The translations under genes and the position numbers were made by a program. Shown here piece after piece: positions 27,323 through 36,059 of a stretch of 64,000 bases of DNA. Each line of letters opens with the position of its first letter. The first letter of the stretch is position 1. The notes beneath the pieces were generated by a model. The model was not told the origin of the DNA. It did no database searches and saw only the letters and a list, made by a program, of their open reading frames with translations. Source of the stretch: Parablautia muri (GTDB lineage: Bacteria > Bacillota > Clostridia > Lachnospirales > Lachnospiraceae); contig NZ_QZDT01000004.1 of the NCBI RefSeq assembly GCF_009917485.1, positions 114,852-178,851 of the forward strand, in the 5' to 3' direction.

Positions 27323-27333
27323 GTTGTATAGCC

Positions 27334-28176
27334 TTAGACAATATGGCTGTTTAACTTATCCAGTAAAGAAGCAATAAAGACACCGGCAGCCAGAAAAAAT
27401 ATATTTAGCAGGCAATTGGTTGTGGATACGGTAAAGCTGTCAAATGGAATAATCATAACCGTGGCAGCTATCATGATACCTACAATCCCATGAAAGGCGA
27501 TAGAATAGTGGTTGTCAAATAGTGCGTTGACAGCTTTAGACAAAAATATAATCGTGATTAAACCTCCGATCCCTCCAGGAATAAGTATTTCGGGGGATAA
27601 GTGGCCGATTCCATCAACAAAAGGCGTATAAAGGCCTAGGGGCATCAGCAGTGTAGAGAAACTCATGCCGGGCGCGATGATGCTAAGGGCAAGGCAGAAA
27701 CCGCAAAACAAATACCAGACAAATCCCGGAACAATTTTTATGAAAGTAGCATTTAAGCCAATTAACAGCGCAAATACTGCGCACATGGAAAGCAGCAGAG
27801 AGACATAGGAGCCTTTTGATCTGCCATGCTCTCCGGCCTCCCGCCAAAGTGAGGGAAGCATACCCACAATAAGACCTACGAAAAGACAGATAGAAAACCC
27901 CGGATATTTTGTCAGAAAATAAGCCAACAAATTGGCAACCTGCATAAAGCCGATAACATAACCTAAAATATATGGCAGCAGCCTTGGCACATGTGTTTTA
28001 AAATTCTGGGAAGGATTAGCCAAAAGTTCCATGAGAGGCTTATAAACACCAAACACAACACTCAGCACACCTCCACTAATGCCCGGCAGAACGGCTCCTA
28101 AGCCAATGAATGCCCCCTGCAAAATATGAAAGGGAATACGCAAGATAGAGTGTGTCATCTTTTTCATCTTTTTCAA
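27334..28176 (-). CDS. DUF368 membrane protein, PopT-like polyprenyl-phosphate transporter
   Basis: This 280-residue protein starts at TTG 28176, six bases after AGGAGG; a GTG six codons upstream overlaps that ribosome site. It has about eight membrane segments and two internally repeated motifs, GAVLPGISGG near residue 30 and IIAPGMSFSTLL near residue 160. DUF368 proteins were identified as PopT transporters that recycle undecaprenyl phosphate across the membrane for cell-wall synthesis. It is a single gene, with no terminator between it and the repeats. Confidence 0.85.
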   Translation of the reverse strand: MKKMKKMTHSILRIPFHILQGAFIGLGAVLPGISGGVLSVVFGVYKPLMELLANPSQNFKTHVPRLLPYILGYVIGFMQVANLLAYFLTKYPGFSICLFVGLIVGMLPSLWREAGEHGRSKGSYVSLLLSMCAVFALLIGLNATFIKIVPGFVWYLFCGFCLALSIIAPGMSFSTLLMPLGLYTPFVDGIGHLSPEILIPGGIGGLITIIFLSKAVNALFDNHYSIAFHGIVGIMIAATVMIIPFDSFTVSTTNCLLNIFFLAAGVFIASLLDKLNSHIV

Positions 28177-28315
28177 TTGAATCCTCCTAATCACCGTATA
28201 TTTTCAAACAAAAGTATCAACATAAGCTGTTTTATGAAACGCTCCTGCTGCTTAGACTTTATGTCATAAACGGCTTGTTTCATTACATCTCAACCGGTAA
28301 AATTTTCATAAACGC

Positions 28316-28342
28316 TAAATTAATTGAACGGTCAGTCGATAA
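28316..28342 (+). promoter_or_regulatory. Sigma-D (sigma-28) type promoter
   Basis: TAAA (28316-28319) and GTCGATAA (28335-28342) are separated by 15 bases. The consensus is TAAA-N15-GCCGATAA, so there is one mismatch. It lies 160 bases before the calcium-loop protein gene in a 310-base intergenic region that has no other clear element. Sigma-D drives late flagellar, chemotaxis and related genes. Confidence 0.7.
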
Positions 28343-28504
28343 ATATAGTGCAGGTGTTTATGGCCAGAATACCAGCAGGAAATATTGTTTAAGTCACCAC
28401 GGATGGTATACCTTAGGGAAACGGACAGCCCTTTTGTGTATCATTTTGTTTTTTTCGAACATGGAGGTGAGAATAAAAACAAGGGACGGAAAGAAGGAGG
28501 AAGA

Positions 28505-29671
28505 ATGCGAATAGATTCCAGCGCGATAGGAATGGATTCCACCAGAAAGTACACTTCCGTTTCCGGGAGGGTAACCAAGCTTATGATTTCAAACGGTAGA
28601 CAGAGCCTTATGGGCGGAACCGGCGCCATGTTTGGAAATGCATTGGGTACTGATGTGGAGGGAAGTGAAAAACAGATGGGAGAGAAGGAAAATCCGGAGG
28701 ATACCCTTCAATCCACGTTTGAGGAAATGAGATCCAAGATAAGACCCATTGCATCAGAAAGTACCCAGGGGACAGGGATTTCGAGCGCCCGGGAGCAGTT
28801 AATGGAAATCAGGCAGCAGTGTATTAACTATTTAATGGATATTCTTTTCCCAGGAAAAATGGGAAGAAGAAACTGGGCAAGTGAAGTCATGTCTTCATCG
28901 AATCTGTATACTGGCTCCTTGGGAGGCGCAAAAACTTTTACCCTAAGCAACCAGTCTTACTATGCAGAAACAGAGGAAACAAGCTTTTCCACCCAGGGAA
29001 CTGTCAGATGTGCAGATGGCAGGGAAATAAGTTTTAATCTTAATCTGGAAATGAGCCGCAGTTTTCAGGAGTATTATGAGGTGACATCAAGCATCACACA
29101 GGCGCCCCTATGTGATCCATTGGTGATTAATCTGAACGGAAACATACCGGAACTGTCCGACCAGACCTTTAAGTTTGACATTGACGGGGACGGACAGGAA
29201 GATGAGATCAATCGCCTTGGCGCGGGAAGCGGATTTATTGCACTTGACAAAAACGGGGACGGCATTATCAACGATGGCTCTGAGCTTTTTGGTACAAAGT
29301 CAGGAAATGGGTTTGCGGACCTGGCGGCCTATGATGAAGACCACAATGGCTTTATAGATGAGGGAGATGCAATCTGGGATAAACTTAAGATCTGGGTTAT
29401 GGACGAGAATGGAAATCAGCAGCTTTACTCGCTTGCTGAAAAAGGAGTAGGTGCAATCTGTCTTCAAAATGCTTCTACAAATTATTCCATTACAGATGAA
29501 AATAACCAGACAAAGGGCGTGATCCGTAATACAGGCGTTTTCCTATATGAAAATGGCAATGTGGGAACCATTCAACATGTGGATTTGGCCCTGCATGAGC
29601 AGAAAAAGCAGGAAAATATCCAGAAAAAGCAGAGTAAATATGCCCAGTGGATGTATGCTATGGCGAACTAG
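28505..29671 (+). CDS. Calcium-loop protein of unknown function, putative sigma-D regulon
   Basis: This 388-residue protein starts at ATG 28505 after GAAGGAGGAAG. It has no signal peptide or membrane helix. The N-terminus (MRIDSSAIGMDSTRKY) is followed by a disordered region to about 140. Residues 205-310 hold three Asp-rich loops: DIDGDGQEDE, DKNGDGIINDGSELFG and DEDHNGFIDEGD, which resemble EF-hand-like calcium loops. A final helix is rich in Gln and Lys. The sigma-D promoter upstream suggests a motility-linked or surface role. It may leave the cell by a non-Sec route such as the flagellar exporter. Confidence 0.65.
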   Translation: MRIDSSAIGMDSTRKYTSVSGRVTKLMISNGRQSLMGGTGAMFGNALGTDVEGSEKQMGEKENPEDTLQSTFEEMRSKIRPIASESTQGTGISSAREQLMEIRQQCINYLMDILFPGKMGRRNWASEVMSSSNLYTGSLGGAKTFTLSNQSYYAETEETSFSTQGTVRCADGREISFNLNLEMSRSFQEYYEVTSSITQAPLCDPLVINLNGNIPELSDQTFKFDIDGDGQEDEINRLGAGSGFIALDKNGDGIINDGSELFGTKSGNGFADLAAYDEDHNGFIDEGDAIWDKLKIWVMDENGNQQLYSLAEKGVGAICLQNASTNYSITDENNQTKGVIRNTGVFLYENGNVGTIQHVDLALHEQKKQENIQKKQSKYAQWMYAMAN

Positions 29672-29786
29672 CTTATGAAGTTATTGTTCCAATTGATAGC
29701 GGCATGAGAGTTAGCAGTGATAGAAATTGTCTTTTATATGGTATGAAAAGGGAGCCTTCCGGCATAAAATAGGCTGGAGGTGTTCT

Positions 29787-30788
29787 ATGAAAAAACTTAG
29801 AATTTTTCAAACTGTCAAAATAAAAAGAATCGTACCTGGATTTTCGCCTGGAAATCTTGGTACGGTTTTTTTGTTTTTTATATTAGCAACTTATCTTATT
29901 ACGTTCTTCTTTGGAAATTTGCAGGAGGGTGATGTAAAGCAGGTATCGTTTGCAGAGATGGGAAAGGAAGATGTATATTCTGTTTTTGTCAGCAATGAAA
30001 CTTCGTTTGGCAGTGAACGGATACCGCTTGAGGACTATGTGGCAGACAGGCTTGCGAGATGTATGGAAAATACTTATGAATCAGAGGCTTTGAAGGCGCA
30101 GGCCATCTTAATACGTTCAAATCTGTTATCAGAAGGAGATGAACAAAATGAAAAGGAAATCAAAGTGGAAGATGTGGATTATGGGAAAATCCCTATTACA
30201 GATAAGATATTGGAAGCAGTGACGCAGACAAGAGGAGTATATATTACATATGAAGGTATGCCTGCAAGGGGGGCATATTTTGCCGTCAGCAATGGAAAAA
30301 CTAGAAGTGGAAAAGAAATGATGCTGGATGAATACCCTTATTTGACCAGCGTATCCTGCGAAAGAGATTTTTTATCGGAAGATTTTAACAGTATGATGGT
30401 TTATACGGAAAGAGAGTTTGAAGAAATTTGGGAAAGCTTGAATACTTCGCAAATGCTGGAGGATGAGATTTTGGAAAAGGGAGAAATTACCACCGAAAAG
30501 GCACTAGATGAGTTTACTCTTTACAGGGACAGTGCAGATTATGTTTTATATGTAGAAAAAGAAGGCAGATATATAAGTGGAGAACAGTTCCGAAATGCTT
30601 TTTACCTTTCATCTGCCAGCTTTCATTTAAATAAAGAAGGAAACCAGGTGATGATTATAGTAAAAGGCACAGGACATGGGCTGGGAATGAGTCAGTTTGG
30701 GGCAAATGAAATGGCGAAAGAGGGGAATGACTATATTAATATTTTAAATTATTTTTTTAAGGATGTAACAATTACAAAATTTGAATAA
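29787..30788 (+). CDS. spoIID: Stage II sporulation protein D (SpoIID/LytB family)
   Basis: This 333-residue protein starts at ATG 29787 after GGAGGTGTTCT. One N-terminal membrane anchor (about 25-45) precedes the SpoIID domain. The EALKAQAILIRS, GAYFAVSNGKT, PYLTSV and GTGHGLGMSQFGANEMA blocks are all present. SpoIID cleaves glycan strands and leaves 1,6-anhydro ends during engulfment. The catalytic Glu, eight residues before EALKAQ in the family (AxEMP), reads Cys here (ARCMEN), so activity is uncertain. spoIIQ follows, matching the clostridial order. Confidence 0.85.
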   Translation: MKKLRIFQTVKIKRIVPGFSPGNLGTVFLFFILATYLITFFFGNLQEGDVKQVSFAEMGKEDVYSVFVSNETSFGSERIPLEDYVADRLARCMENTYESEALKAQAILIRSNLLSEGDEQNEKEIKVEDVDYGKIPITDKILEAVTQTRGVYITYEGMPARGAYFAVSNGKTRSGKEMMLDEYPYLTSVSCERDFLSEDFNSMMVYTEREFEEIWESLNTSQMLEDEILEKGEITTEKALDEFTLYRDSADYVLYVEKEGRYISGEQFRNAFYLSSASFHLNKEGNQVMIIVKGTGHGLGMSQFGANEMAKEGNDYINILNYFFKDVTITKFE

Positions 30789-30817
30789 ATAAGGAAAAAG
30801 GGGCAAAACTATCCATA

Positions 30818-30914
30818 AGAACAGCTCATGTAAATACATGGTAAACAAGTTCTGGGAGATAACCAAGAATGTGACGTAAAGGCATACCTTCCTATAGGAA
30901 AAGATGCCTTGCGT
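30818..30914 (+). other. Two hairpins in the spoIIQ leader
   Basis: The 150-base gap before spoIIQ contains a nested stem near 30818-30857 (AGAAC/GTTCT outside, CATGTA-type inside). A second stem near 30874-30914 has AAGGCAT/ATGCCTT outside and TTCC/GGAA inside. Neither has a terminator T-run. They may tune stability or translation. Confidence 0.4.
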
Positions 30915-30938
30915 AAACGCTTCGGAATGGAGGAAAAG

Positions 30939-31844
30939 ATGAGAAGAAATAGAAGAAGAGGACTTGGCAGAGAACGGTTTCTTATGATTGCCTCAGCGGT
31001 GCTTGTTTTAGGTTCCCTGACAGCTACGGGTTTATGGCTTGGCAGGGATAAAAGCAATCAGGGAGACGGATATGTAGTGGATTTAAGCGCTATTGAAAAC
31101 AGCAAGACCGCAGGTAAGGCGGAAGAAATAGGCGGCGAAACGAAAGACGTGGAGCAGGAAGTGGTCACGGCGGATGACCTTGATTATGACCCATATTTTC
31201 AGGAGACAAATTCTCAGAAGGTCGAAAATCCGGATCAGTCGGAAAGCGCAAGTATGTCTGATGAAGCCGAGCAGCAGCGAGAAGAACAAAGAAGTACAAA
31301 GAGCAATGAAGAACAGAAGCAGCAGGGCGATGATGAGAGCAATACAGGTGAAGGCATCGCAGAAACAGAACAAATAATTGAGGAAGAAAATACTACTGCC
31401 TTATCTACAGCAATGCAGCCAGCGCTTACTTTCAGCGATTCTGATACGCTGATCTGGCCTGTGGTGGGAAACATACTGGTCAATTATAGTATGGACAAGA
31501 CAGTTTATTTCCCAACGCTTCAGCAGTATAAATATAATCCGGCCATTATTATTCAGGCAAATGAAGGAGACCTAATCACAGCGGCATCTGCAGGCAAGGT
31601 TACTTCCGTATTTCATGATCCGCAGATTGGAAATGGAGTCACCATGGAGTTAGGGGGCGGCTATGAGGCTACCTATGGACAGCTTGCCAATATTCTTGTC
31701 TCAGAGGGCAGTTATGTAGCGGCAGGAGATATCATTGCAGAAGTGGCAGCGCCTACCAAGTATTACAGTGTGGAAGGGACTAATGTCTATTTCAAACTGA
31801 CAAAGGATGGGAATCCTCTGAACCCACTGGCTAAATTGAATTAG
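30939..31844 (+). CDS. spoIIQ: SpoIIQ-like M23 (LytM) family protein, probably inactive
   Basis: This 301-residue protein starts at ATG 30939, five bases after GGAGG; a TTG ten codons upstream is less likely. It has one N-terminal membrane helix (about 14-34), an acidic Glu/Gln-rich stalk (45-160), and a LytM/M23 fold (about 175-300). The zinc ligands of active M23 peptidases (HxxxD and HxH) are absent, with YNPAII and NVYFKL in their places. B. subtilis SpoIIQ is similarly degenerate and acts in the SpoIIQ-SpoIIIAH channel across the forespore membranes. The position next to spoIID supports the call. Confidence 0.8.
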   Translation: MRRNRRRGLGRERFLMIASAVLVLGSLTATGLWLGRDKSNQGDGYVVDLSAIENSKTAGKAEEIGGETKDVEQEVVTADDLDYDPYFQETNSQKVENPDQSESASMSDEAEQQREEQRSTKSNEEQKQQGDDESNTGEGIAETEQIIEEENTTALSTAMQPALTFSDSDTLIWPVVGNILVNYSMDKTVYFPTLQQYKYNPAIIIQANEGDLITAASAGKVTSVFHDPQIGNGVTMELGGGYEATYGQLANILVSEGSYVAAGDIIAEVAAPTKYYSVEGTNVYFKLTKDGNPLNPLAKLN

Positions 31845-31890
31845 AAGGCTGTCGCAAGTTCGTGGGTATTGGCAGGCATGAGGGATTAAA

Positions 31891-33093
31891 ATGATTTATA
31901 TTATTGGCGGAAAAATAATGACTATGACCGGAGAGATCTGGGAGAAAGGGTATTTGTGTATTGAAAACGGTAAGATAAAGGAATTGGGGCCTATGAAAGA
32001 TAACGCCCCTTTTCCGCTGCCGGAAGGAGAAAAGACACAGGTTATCAATGCTTTGGGATATGTGGTAATGCCCGGACTGATAGAAGCACACTGCCATATG
32101 GGAATTACGGAGGAGAAGAAAGGAATGGAAGGGGATGACTGCAATGAAACGGTGGACCCCATTACCCCCTATCTGCGTTCTATCGATGCAATTAATCCTA
32201 TGGACGCTGCCTTTGATGATGCACTGCGGGCAGGAATTACCTCCGCAATGATAGGGCCAGGCAGTGCAAATGTGGTGGGAGGCACCTTTTCCTTTGTAAA
32301 AACATGTGGAAGAAGTATTGATAAAATGCTGGTGCGTTCACCTGCAGCTATGAAAATTGCCTTTGGGGAGAATCCGAAGGTTAATTATGCAGGGCAGGGG
32401 AAATCACCAGCTACTAGAATGGCAATTGCAGCTATGCTCCGGGAAGAACTTTTCAAAGCCCGGCGCTATTATGAGAAAAAATGCGCAGGGATGAAACGGG
32501 AAGATGAGGATTTTCGATATGAATGCTGGCTTCCGGTATTTGAAGGGAAAATTCCAATGAAAGCGCATGTGCACCGGGCGGACGATATTCAGACAGCCAT
32601 CCGTATTGCAAAAGAATTTCAGTTGGATATAACCTTAGACCATTGCAGTGAGGGACATTTGATTGCAGAGCAGATCAAGGAGGCTGGCTTCCCGGCAATT
32701 GTGGGGCCGGACTTAGCCAGCAGAAATAAGATAGAGGTCCAGAATATGGCCTTTAAGACCGTAGGAATCTTGAATAAAGAAGGTGTAAAAACAGCAATTA
32801 CCACAGACCATCCTGTATCTCTGATACAATCTCTGCCAATTTGTGCAGGATTGGCAATAAAAGCAGGTATGATGGAGGAGGAAGCGTTAAAAGCTATCAC
32901 TATTTATCCGGCGGAGATTTGCCGGGTGGACGAGCGGGTGGGGAGTTTAGAGGTAGGAAAAGATGCGGATATTGCAATTTTTGATGATCTTCCTATCAGA
33001 GTTTCAGCAAAGACTATGTGTACAATGATCGCAGGAAAAGTTGTTTATGCGGATGAAAGCTTTTCTTTACCTGCCTGTGGAAAAAATGTATAA
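31891..33093 (+). CDS. Amidohydrolase family protein
   Basis: This 400-residue metal-dependent hydrolase of the imidazolonepropionase/dihydroorotase superfamily starts with GAGGGATTAAA before the ATG. Metal-binding residues are visible as His67 and His69 (EAHCHMG), His in KAHVHRADD, His in TLDHCSEGH and Asp in ITTDHPV. The N- and C-terminal beta-sandwich halves are typical (MIYIIGGKIMTM, VGKDADIAIFDDLP). The substrate is unknown. Relatives act on cyclic amides or dipeptides. Confidence 0.85.
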   Translation: MIYIIGGKIMTMTGEIWEKGYLCIENGKIKELGPMKDNAPFPLPEGEKTQVINALGYVVMPGLIEAHCHMGITEEKKGMEGDDCNETVDPITPYLRSIDAINPMDAAFDDALRAGITSAMIGPGSANVVGGTFSFVKTCGRSIDKMLVRSPAAMKIAFGENPKVNYAGQGKSPATRMAIAAMLREELFKARRYYEKKCAGMKREDEDFRYECWLPVFEGKIPMKAHVHRADDIQTAIRIAKEFQLDITLDHCSEGHLIAEQIKEAGFPAIVGPDLASRNKIEVQNMAFKTVGILNKEGVKTAITTDHPVSLIQSLPICAGLAIKAGMMEEEALKAITIYPAEICRVDERVGSLEVGKDADIAIFDDLPIRVSAKTMCTMIAGKVVYADESFSLPACGKNV

Positions 33094-33139
33094 TGTAATA
33101 GCAGTTTATATGATGTAGGGTTATATGCGGAGGTGTAAC

Positions 33140-34687
33140 TTGCACAGGATAAAAAAGATGGCAGCCGCCTTTTTTGTTTTTTTATTGACAGGCTGTGCTG
33201 CCATACAGGAAGAAGAAATACCGGATACGGAAAATACAATTACTAGTATGGAGGCGGAGCCCGAGCTTTCTTATGAAGTGCCTGCGAGCTCTGCCAACAT
33301 TTTTATCAATCAGTTAGGCTACATAAAGGACGGTAAAAAGGTGGCTGTTTTCTGTGGAAAAAAGCTGCCGGAAGAATTTCAGGTGATCAGGAAGGACACC
33401 GGAGAGACAGTATTTACCGGTTATTTAGAGAACAAGGGATATGATGAGAGGCTGCAGGAATATAATAGCTATGGAGATTTTTCTGCGTTATGTGAGGCCG
33501 GTCTTTATTATATAGAAGCACCCTTGATAGGCCAGTCTTATTCGTTTCAGATTGAGGATGGGCTGTATGAAAATATTTTTAAAGAAGCATGCAAGCAGTA
33601 TTATTATAACCGATGTGGGATGACATTGACAAAGCAATATGCAAACGGGGTGGCTCATAACGCATGTCATACAGGAAAAGCAGTGCTTATGGAGGATGAA
33701 TCAGTTAGCCTGGATGTAAGCGGAGGATGGCATCAGGATGAAAAAGGCTCTAAGAATGTAGTCTTGGCGGCGAGAAGTATTGGGGTTATGCTGCTTTCTT
33801 ATGAGCTATATGGAGATTCCTTTACAGATGAGATTGGCATACCGGAAAGCGGAAATGGTATACCGGATTTGCTGGATGAAATAAAATATGAAGCGGACTG
33901 GCTGCTTAAGATGCAGGATGGGGAGACGGGGGCCGTTTATTCTGGTGTGGAGATTTATGAGCAAAACGGCATAGACAAGGTTTGTGTAGAGCCAGCTGAT
34001 GGGAAATCAACCATGGCTTTTGCCATGGCGCTTGCAAAATTTGGCTATCTTTATCAGGAGTATGATGGGAACTATGCTGCGCAGTGCTTAGCGGCAGCAG
34101 AATATGCATGGAAGTATGCTGACTTAAATTTGCAGGAGGAAGCGGAGGCAGAAGAATGGAGATTTGCGGCGGCGGCAGAGCTTTACAGAGCCAAAGGAAG
34201 GCAATCTTTTCACAAATACGTGACCGGATATCTTGCCAGGGAAGCCTGCGGAGAAAATGTGAATGATGTGGTTTTTTTAGGCTGCGTCACATATATTTGC
34301 ACAAAGCAGCCTGTTAAGCTGGAGGTTTGCGAGGAGATTGCCAATACATTGATGCTGCGGGCGGAGAAAATCGCAAGGGAAGCATCGGGAACCCTTTTTT
34401 TGGCAGGAACAGAATCTGCCCGGAATGACAATCAGGAACTGCTGCGGAATATGATGTATTTGACAACAGTGGATCATATGATTACAAATAAAGAGTATGA
34501 CAGTGTGATTGAGAATCACCTCCATTATTTCCTGGGAAGAAATGAAAAGTCAATCAGTTACATTGACAACGTGGGAGAGGGGAATTATAGAACGATCGAT
34601 GAGAGCATGGGCATTATGAAACAGTTCGAAGCAAACAGTAAGCTGATTTTTATGCTCAGTGAAATTGTAGGGGAACATTACCATTAA
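33140..34687 (+). CDS. GH9-like lipoprotein with degenerate catalytic site
   Basis: This 515-residue protein starts at TTG 33140, six bases after GGAGG; the upstream ATG lies inside the ribosome site. A lipoprotein signal ends at LTGC (Cys21). An Ig-like domain (about 50-145, INQLGYIKDGKKVAVF) precedes an (alpha/alpha)6 barrel of the GH9 endoglucanase type, with SGNGIPDLLDEIKYEADWLLKMQ and LHYFLGRNEKSISYI. The GGWHDAGDYGKY motif reads GGWHQDEKGSKN, so both Asp of the catalytic base are lost. The C-terminal Glu motif is not visible. It may bind rather than cut glucans. Confidence 0.75.
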   Translation: MHRIKKMAAAFFVFLLTGCAAIQEEEIPDTENTITSMEAEPELSYEVPASSANIFINQLGYIKDGKKVAVFCGKKLPEEFQVIRKDTGETVFTGYLENKGYDERLQEYNSYGDFSALCEAGLYYIEAPLIGQSYSFQIEDGLYENIFKEACKQYYYNRCGMTLTKQYANGVAHNACHTGKAVLMEDESVSLDVSGGWHQDEKGSKNVVLAARSIGVMLLSYELYGDSFTDEIGIPESGNGIPDLLDEIKYEADWLLKMQDGETGAVYSGVEIYEQNGIDKVCVEPADGKSTMAFAMALAKFGYLYQEYDGNYAAQCLAAAEYAWKYADLNLQEEAEAEEWRFAAAAELYRAKGRQSFHKYVTGYLAREACGENVNDVVFLGCVTYICTKQPVKLEVCEEIANTLMLRAEKIAREASGTLFLAGTESARNDNQELLRNMMYLTTVDHMITNKEYDSVIENHLHYFLGRNEKSISYIDNVGEGNYRTIDESMGIMKQFEANSKLIFMLSEIVGEHYH

Positions 34688-34864
34688 ATGTCTGTGAGAT
34701 TATACTGGAAAGAGCATTTTTTGCAAAGTACGGGGCACCATATTCTCTTTAAGATAAAGGCCTATGGTTGTAAGGTTAAAAGTATAGTAAGACTTTTTGT
34801 AATTCCATAAGCTGACCAGCAAAAAGCGAAATGGAAAGAAATTGTGCCAAATGGAGGTTAAAGT

Positions 34865-35905
34865 ATGAAGATAGTCGTATTAGCAGGAGGAACCAGCACG
34901 GAGAGAGATGTCTCTTTAAGCTCTGGCGTCATGATTTACCGTGCGCTTAAAAGCAAAGGACATAAAGCAATCCTTTTGGATGTGTATTTGGGATATCAAT
35001 GGGAGGAAGGGAAGCAGGATAATATAGTGAGTATTTTTGAAAAGGAGCGAGACTGGGCAGGAGAGCTTGGAAGCATCAGCGAACAGAAACCGGATATTGA
35101 TCAGGTGAAGGCGATGCGTCCGGATGGTGACAAAAACTTTTTTGGGCCTAATGTGATTAGACTTTGCCAGGCTTCAGACGCTGTGTTTATGGCCCTTCAC
35201 GGAGAAAACGGTGAAAATGGGAAAATACAGGCATGTTTTGACCTTATGGGAATTACCTATACCGGTACAGACTATGTGAGCTCAGCACTTGCTATGGACA
35301 AAGGAATTTCTAAGGAGCTGTTTGTTTATCATGGGATTCCTACGCCTGCATACATACGCTTTCAAAAAGGTCAGGAGGAAAAGGAAACGATTTCCTTTCC
35401 ATGTATTGTTAAAGCCTGTTGTGGCGGTTCCAGTGTAGGTGTGAGTATTGCCAGGACGAAGGAGGAATATGAAAGCGCTCTTGCAGAGGCCTTTCGGTAT
35501 GATGATGAGGTGATTGTGGAGCAGTATATTGACGGACGGGAATTTTCTGTGGGGGTGATGGAGGGAAAGGCTCTGCCGGTGATAGAAATTGCGCCCCTTG
35601 AAGGATTTTATAATTATAAGAATAAATATCAGCCAGGCGCAACAGTGGAAACCTGTCCGGCCCAGCTTCCTGTTGAAAAGACAGGAGAAATTCAAAAATA
35701 TGCGGAGAAGGCTTTTACGGCGCTGCGTCTGAAAAATTATGCAAGGATGGACTTTATGATGAACAGGGATGGAGAAGTGTTTTGCTTAGAGGCAAATACC
35801 CTGCCAGGAATGACGCCTACCTCCTTGCTTCCTCAGGAAGCGGCAGCCTTGGGAATGAGCTTTGATGAGCTGTGTGAACGGATACTGAAGGCGGCCGTCC
35901 GATAG
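34865..35905 (+). CDS. ddl: D-alanine--D-alanine ligase family protein
   Basis: This 346-residue ATP-grasp ligase joins two D-Ala for peptidoglycan precursors. Visible blocks are the N-terminal GGTSTERDVSLSSG, HGENGENG, KACCGGSSVGVSI, and the ATP/metal motif at the end, MDFMMNRDGEVFCLEANTLP followed by GMTPTSLLPQEA. GGAGGTTAAAGT precedes the ATG. The gene is followed by murF, which consumes D-Ala-D-Ala, with a hairpin-rich gap of about 150 bases between them. Confidence 0.9.
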   Translation: MKIVVLAGGTSTERDVSLSSGVMIYRALKSKGHKAILLDVYLGYQWEEGKQDNIVSIFEKERDWAGELGSISEQKPDIDQVKAMRPDGDKNFFGPNVIRLCQASDAVFMALHGENGENGKIQACFDLMGITYTGTDYVSSALAMDKGISKELFVYHGIPTPAYIRFQKGQEEKETISFPCIVKACCGGSSVGVSIARTKEEYESALAEAFRYDDEVIVEQYIDGREFSVGVMEGKALPVIEIAPLEGFYNYKNKYQPGATVETCPAQLPVEKTGEIQKYAEKAFTALRLKNYARMDFMMNRDGEVFCLEANTLPGMTPTSLLPQEAAALGMSFDELCERILKAAVR

Positions 35906-35937
35906 GTTGCCCAGAGCAAACTCTTTATTAGTGGCAG

Positions 35938-36028
35938 TACCGCAGGCAAAGCTTGCGGTATGCGGAGGAGATAAGGTTGAAAGAATTGCATTCTTTCAAC
36001 TGCAAATTTGTGCTTAAGCGCACAAATT
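35938..36028 (+). repeat. Three hairpins in the murF leader
   Basis: TACCGCA/TGCGGTA (35938-35960), an 11-bp perfect stem GTTGAAAGAAT/ATTCTTTCAAC with a TGC loop (35976-36000), and AATTTGTGC/GCACAAATT (36005-36028) follow each other. The last shares AAATTTGTGCTTA with the leader repeat before ybaB. No T-run follows any of them. It resembles the cluster at 4784-5059. Confidence 0.6.
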
Positions 36029-36059
36029 CGCACGTTGAGAAAGGAGCATGGTCATAAAC

